Shown here: positions 5,462-7,356 of the stretch, piece by piece
Position numbering within the stretch: the stretch's first letter is position 1
Layout: each line of letters opens with the position of its first letter
Assembly: GCA_002315325.1 (NCBI GenBank)
Contig: DCGU01000057.1
Span: 1-7,356, forward strand
Length of the DNA: 7,356 nucleotides
Direction of reading: 5' to 3'
Source of the DNA: Clostridiales bacterium UBA1770
GTDB lineage: Bacteria; Bacillota; Clostridia; Oscillospirales; CAG-272
Notes under the pieces: generated by a model
Database searches by the model: none
Told to the model about the DNA's origin: nothing
What the model saw: only the letters and a program-made list of their open reading frames with translations
Program-made: the position numbers and the translations under genes

Positions 5462-6607
5462 ATGGCAAAATACGATTTTTCCGAACTCGGCAATTACGTG
5501 GATTCCCTGCAGCATCACGGCATTCCCGGTGCGTCCGTCGCCGTTTCCGTGGCAGGGAAACGCGTCTTCGAGGGCAGCTACGGCTTTGACGATAAAGAAC
5601 TGATACACAGAACCTCGGCGTCAACGGCATACGATTTGTACTCTATGTCCAAACTCTATACGACCTGTGCCGCTATGATGCTGATCGAACGCGGTGCCAT
5701 GAACCTGGACGATCCCGTTGCCAAGTGGCTGCCGGTATTTGCTGACGTGACGGTACAAACCGCACAGGGTCCCAAACCTGCGCAGAGTACCCTGACCGTG
5801 CGGCATTTGATGGCCATGCAGGGCGGCTTTGATTACGAGATTGGCTGCAAAGAAATTCGCGACGTCGTTGAAAAGTACGGCGATAAGGCGACGACGCAAC
5901 AGATTATCGAAGGGCTTGCCAAACGGCCGCTCAACTTCGAGCCCGGCACGCATATGAAGTACAGCCTCGGCCACGACGTCCTGGGTGCCGTTATCGAGGT
6001 GGTATCGGGTTTAAAACTGCGTGACTTCGTCAAAAAGAATATCTTCGCCCCGCTCGGCATCGGGGAACTGGCCTATCACCGTGCCGACCTTTGGAATCCC
6101 GAAAACGTGGCGGCCCATTACGTTTACGACAATGATAAACACACCGCCAAGGTGACCGACGACGGCAATATCTTTATCTTCTCCTCCGAGTACGACAGCG
6201 GCGGTGCAGGGCTTACCGGTACCTGCGACGCCTATATGCGCCTGCCCGAGGTACTGTCGATGAACGGTCAGCTGCCGGACGGATCTTGGCTGTTAAAACC
6301 CGAAACCATCAAACTGTGGTCCACCAATCAGCAGACTGCCCCCGGTCCCAAGGCCGACTGGGAGGGCTGGCACCGTGTTGGGTACGGCTACGCCCTGGGC
6401 GTACGCACCGCGATTGACCCGATTCTCACGTACTCCGCTTTTGGCGAGTTCGGTTGGGACGGTGCCGCCGGCTCATTTGCTCTCGTTGACCCTGTCAACC
6501 GCGTCGCCCTGACCTATATGCAAAGCGTGCTGAACTGCGGCTACGCCTTCGGCACCGTTCACGCCGACCTTCGCAAGATTTTGTACAAAATCTTGGCGAA
6601 GGCGTGA
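5462..6607 (+). CDS. Beta-lactamase-fold serine hydrolase (class C/esterase family VIII-like)
   Basis: 381 residues. The nucleophile motif SxxK appears as SMSK (S61-K64) in YSMSKLYTT. The second motif is Y167-S-L rather than the penicillin-binding-protein Y-x-N, like the YSV/YSL variants seen in EstB-type esterases. The third, KTG-equivalent box is GWDGAAGS (331-338). GGAGLTGTCDAYMR (247-260) matches the conserved mid-region of this family. There is no signal peptide, which argues against a periplasmic or surface beta-lactamase or penicillin-binding role and favours a cytoplasmic esterase, peptidase or amidase. Ribosome binding site AAGAGGA lies 8 nt before the ATG. It follows the GH130 gene by 24 nt and is the last gene of the operon. 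A role in removing acyl groups from the GH130 substrate is inference only. Confidence 0.85.
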   Translation: MAKYDFSELGNYVDSLQHHGIPGASVAVSVAGKRVFEGSYGFDDKELIHRTSASTAYDLYSMSKLYTTCAAMMLIERGAMNLDDPVAKWLPVFADVTVQTAQGPKPAQSTLTVRHLMAMQGGFDYEIGCKEIRDVVEKYGDKATTQQIIEGLAKRPLNFEPGTHMKYSLGHDVLGAVIEVVSGLKLRDFVKKNIFAPLGIGELAYHRADLWNPENVAAHYVYDNDKHTAKVTDDGNIFIFSSEYDSGGAGLTGTCDAYMRLPEVLSMNGQLPDGSWLLKPETIKLWSTNQQTAPGPKADWEGWHRVGYGYALGVRTAIDPILTYSAFGEFGWDGAAGSFALVDPVNRVALTYMQSVLNCGYAFGTVHADLRKILYKILAKA

Positions 6608-6706
6608 TCTGCCATAGGCAGAGCATGGGGGATGCTGAAAGCAGCCCCGGGAAGCAATTTTCTTCCCCAAGGCTCCCTCCGGGAGGGAGCTGGCACGCGT
6701 AGCGTG
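6608..6706. repeat. Cluster of five to six consecutive palindromic hairpins directly after the operon
   Basis: Perfect or near-perfect stems follow one another: TCTGCC-ATA-GGCAGA (6608-6622, starting at the base after the stop codon), AGCAT/ATGCT (6622-6636), GCTG/CAGC (6634-6645), GGGAAG/CTTCCC (6649-6667), an 8-bp stem with CGG loop (6672-6690), and CACGC-GTA-GCGTG (6694-6706). None has a downstream T run, so no ordinary terminator is seen for the operon. The last two, with the following ACTGAAGGAGTTC, look like a repeat unit found in many copies in some Clostridia; that recognition is from memory. They may act as 3' stabilisers or be mobile palindromes. Confidence 0.75.
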
Positions 6707-6764
6707 ACTGAAGGAGTTCCCCTCCCCCTGGGCAATGAACCTAAAAAGCCGTCTCCTCGGGGAA

Positions 6765-6844
6765 GGGGGACCGCCTTTGGCGGTGGAAGGAGTTCCCCAT
6801 ACAAATGCACTTCATCCCAACCATCGCACAATCACATGCGCTAA
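6765..6844. repeat. Hairpin-plus-tail repeat module, copy A
   Basis: GGGGG, then the stem ACCGCC-TTT-GGCGGT (6770-6784), then GGAAGGAGTTC (6785-6795), then a 49-bp tail ending GCGCTAA at 6844. The same order and exactly the same lengths recur at 7277-7356, with 33 of 49 tail positions identical. A fragment GAAGGAGTTC without this stem also lies at 6710-6719. No protein is called. Confidence 0.8.
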
Positions 6845-6988
6845 CCGTAGGCCGCCTTGTGTAGAAGTGTATACGCTTCGCGTAGCATGTTCGCTTCGCT
6901 TTCTATGCGAGCTGTCGCCCTCGTAAAGAACAGCCGCTTGCGGTGCTCACGTTTAGTGAGCAAGCGAATATGATAGCGCTTGCGCGTA
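6845..6988. repeat. Hairpin-rich noncoding linker
   Basis: No gene is supported here. Stems include TACGC-TTC-GCGTA (6872-6884) and GCTCAC-GTTTA-GTGAGC (6945-6961), the latter nested in an outer CGCTT (6935-6939)/AAGCG (6962-6966) with a one-sided bulge. GCGC-TT-GCGC (6976-6985) is another small palindrome. The density of short palindromes matches the flanking repeat modules. Confidence 0.6.
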
Positions 6989-7063
6989 ACCATCGAAGGT
7001 GGTGGAAGGAGTTCATTCTTATATAAAGCGTTATTCCAGCCTGCAAATAAAGGATTATTCGTA
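6989..7063. repeat. Hairpin-plus-tail repeat module, diverged copy C
   Basis: Stem ACCATC-GAA-GGTGGT (6989-7003, one T-G wobble), then GGAAGGAGTTC (7004-7014), then a tail that keeps about half of the bases of the 7308-7356 tail over 49 positions, including CCAGCC. GGCGGTGGAA reappears right after it (7065-7074), suggesting a further module fused on. The copy lacks the GGGGG leader of copies A and B. Confidence 0.6.
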
Positions 7064-7075
7064 GGGCGGTGGAAC

Positions 7076-7090
7076 TGTGCCTATGGCACA
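7076..7090. repeat. Perfect mini-hairpin
   Basis: TGTGCC-TAT-GGCACA, a six-base perfect stem with a 3-nt loop. It directly precedes the first ATGAAGC box of the phased array. Confidence 0.7.
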
Positions 7091-7091
7091 A

Positions 7092-7164
7092 ATGAAGCAC
7101 TCGCTGCGCTCGCATGAAGCAGCGGCAAAGCCGCCATGAAGCACTCGCTGCGCTCGCATGAAGC
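7092..7164. repeat. 22-bp-phased ATGAAGC array
   Basis: ATGAAGC starts at 7092, 7114, 7136 and 7158, exactly every 22 bp. The three 15-bp interiors are ACTCGCTGCGCTCGC, AGCGGCAAAGCCGCC and ACTCGCTGCGCTCGC: first and third identical, the middle one a hairpin (GCGGC-AAA-GCCGC). Box and interior are too short for a CRISPR, and no cas gene is present. Confidence 0.8.
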
Positions 7165-7274
7165 GAAGTCGCCTCGTTTCTCTCGTTCTCCTATTTTCAT
7201 TTCTTCATTAGCGCAGCGTCTTCATTCCTTCATTAGCCCGTAGGGCGACTTCATTTGACACACTTTGTGCGTCA
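7165..7274. repeat. CTTCAT-box palindromic mosaic, opposite in sense to the ATGAAGC array
   Basis: CTTCAT, the complement of ATGAAG, occurs at 7203, 7220, 7228 and 7249. A nine-base inverted repeat GAAGTCGCC (7165-7173)/GGCGACTTC (7244-7252) encloses the block. Stems GCCC-GTA-GGGC (7236-7246) and TGACACAC-TTT-GTGCGTCA (7256-7274, one mismatch) sit between or after the boxes. No coding region is supported. Confidence 0.7.
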
Positions 7275-7276
7275 CA

Positions 7277-7356
7277 GGGGGACCGGCTTTGCCGGTGGAA
7301 GGAGTTCATCATACCAACACGCTTCACCACAGCCAGCGTATGAACAATTGCGCTAA
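7277..7356. repeat. Hairpin-plus-tail repeat module, copy B
   Basis: GGGGG, the stem ACCGGC-TTT-GCCGGT (7282-7296), GGAAGGAGTTC (7297-7307) and a 49-bp tail ending GCGCTAA at the window edge. Compared with copy A, one stem pair has changed from C-G to G-C on both sides, leaving the hairpin intact. The element may continue beyond 7356. Confidence 0.8.

Noticed and set aside
6559..6844. Overlapping small open frames on both strands in the repeat region (about 65-90 codons)
   Set aside because: They translate hairpins and GGAAGGAGTTC repeats, lack ribosome binding sites and run across repeat boundaries.
7092..7164. CRISPR-like appearance of regularly spaced ATGAAGC
   Set aside because: The repeat is 7 bp and the interiors 15 bp, two interiors are identical, and no cas gene is in the window. 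It fits a palindromic repeat mosaic.

Overview
The window looks like a chromosomal segment of a gut-type Firmicute, probably Clostridia in the broad sense. The basis is Gram-positive style signals: strong AGGAGG-like ribosome binding sites, consensus sigma-A promoters and short intrinsic terminators. The proteins have a Clostridia-like flavour, and the right end is packed with small palindromic repeats of a kind I associate with Oscillospiraceae-type genomes. Family-level placement is inference from general familiarity, not from a search.

Layout from left to right. (1) Positions 1-41 hold the 5' part of a minus-strand tRNA-Leu(UAA) cut by the window edge, with a near-perfect promoter at 91-119. 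(2) Positions 240-1812 hold an AT-rich minus-strand unit: a DUF4143-type AAA+ ATPase (328-1692), its own promoter, phased 33-bp direct repeats around that promoter, and an intrinsic terminator. (3) Positions 1895-3520 hold a plus-strand unit. A good promoter is followed by about 180 nt of untranslated leader with two predicted stem-loops and an intrinsic-terminator-like hairpin with seven T, then a MATE-family transporter (2103-3455, TTG start proposed) and a strong terminator. This leader is the most system-like regulatory signal in the window: either an attenuator/riboswitch-like element controlling the transporter or a small RNA of about 130 nt. (4) Positions 3583-6607 hold a tight three-gene plus-strand operon: an MBL-fold hydrolase with HLHSDH, a GH130 beta-mannoside phosphorylase-type protein, and a beta-lactamase-fold serine hydrolase with an SMSK motif. 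The intergenic gaps are 16 and 24 nt, each with a ribosome binding site, and none of the three has a signal peptide. The genes probably act together in the cytoplasm on a mannose-containing, possibly substituted, glycoside, but the substrate cannot be read from the sequence.

(5) Positions 6608-7356 hold no convincing gene. They are a mosaic of mini-hairpins and dispersed repeats. Three related hairpin-plus-tail modules share GGAAGGAGTTC, and the stem is kept by compensatory changes. A 22-bp-phased set of four ATGAAGC boxes is followed by CTTCAT boxes in the opposite sense, and many perfect 5-8 bp stems have 3-nt loops. No defence locus, insertion sequence, integrase or true CRISPR array was seen.
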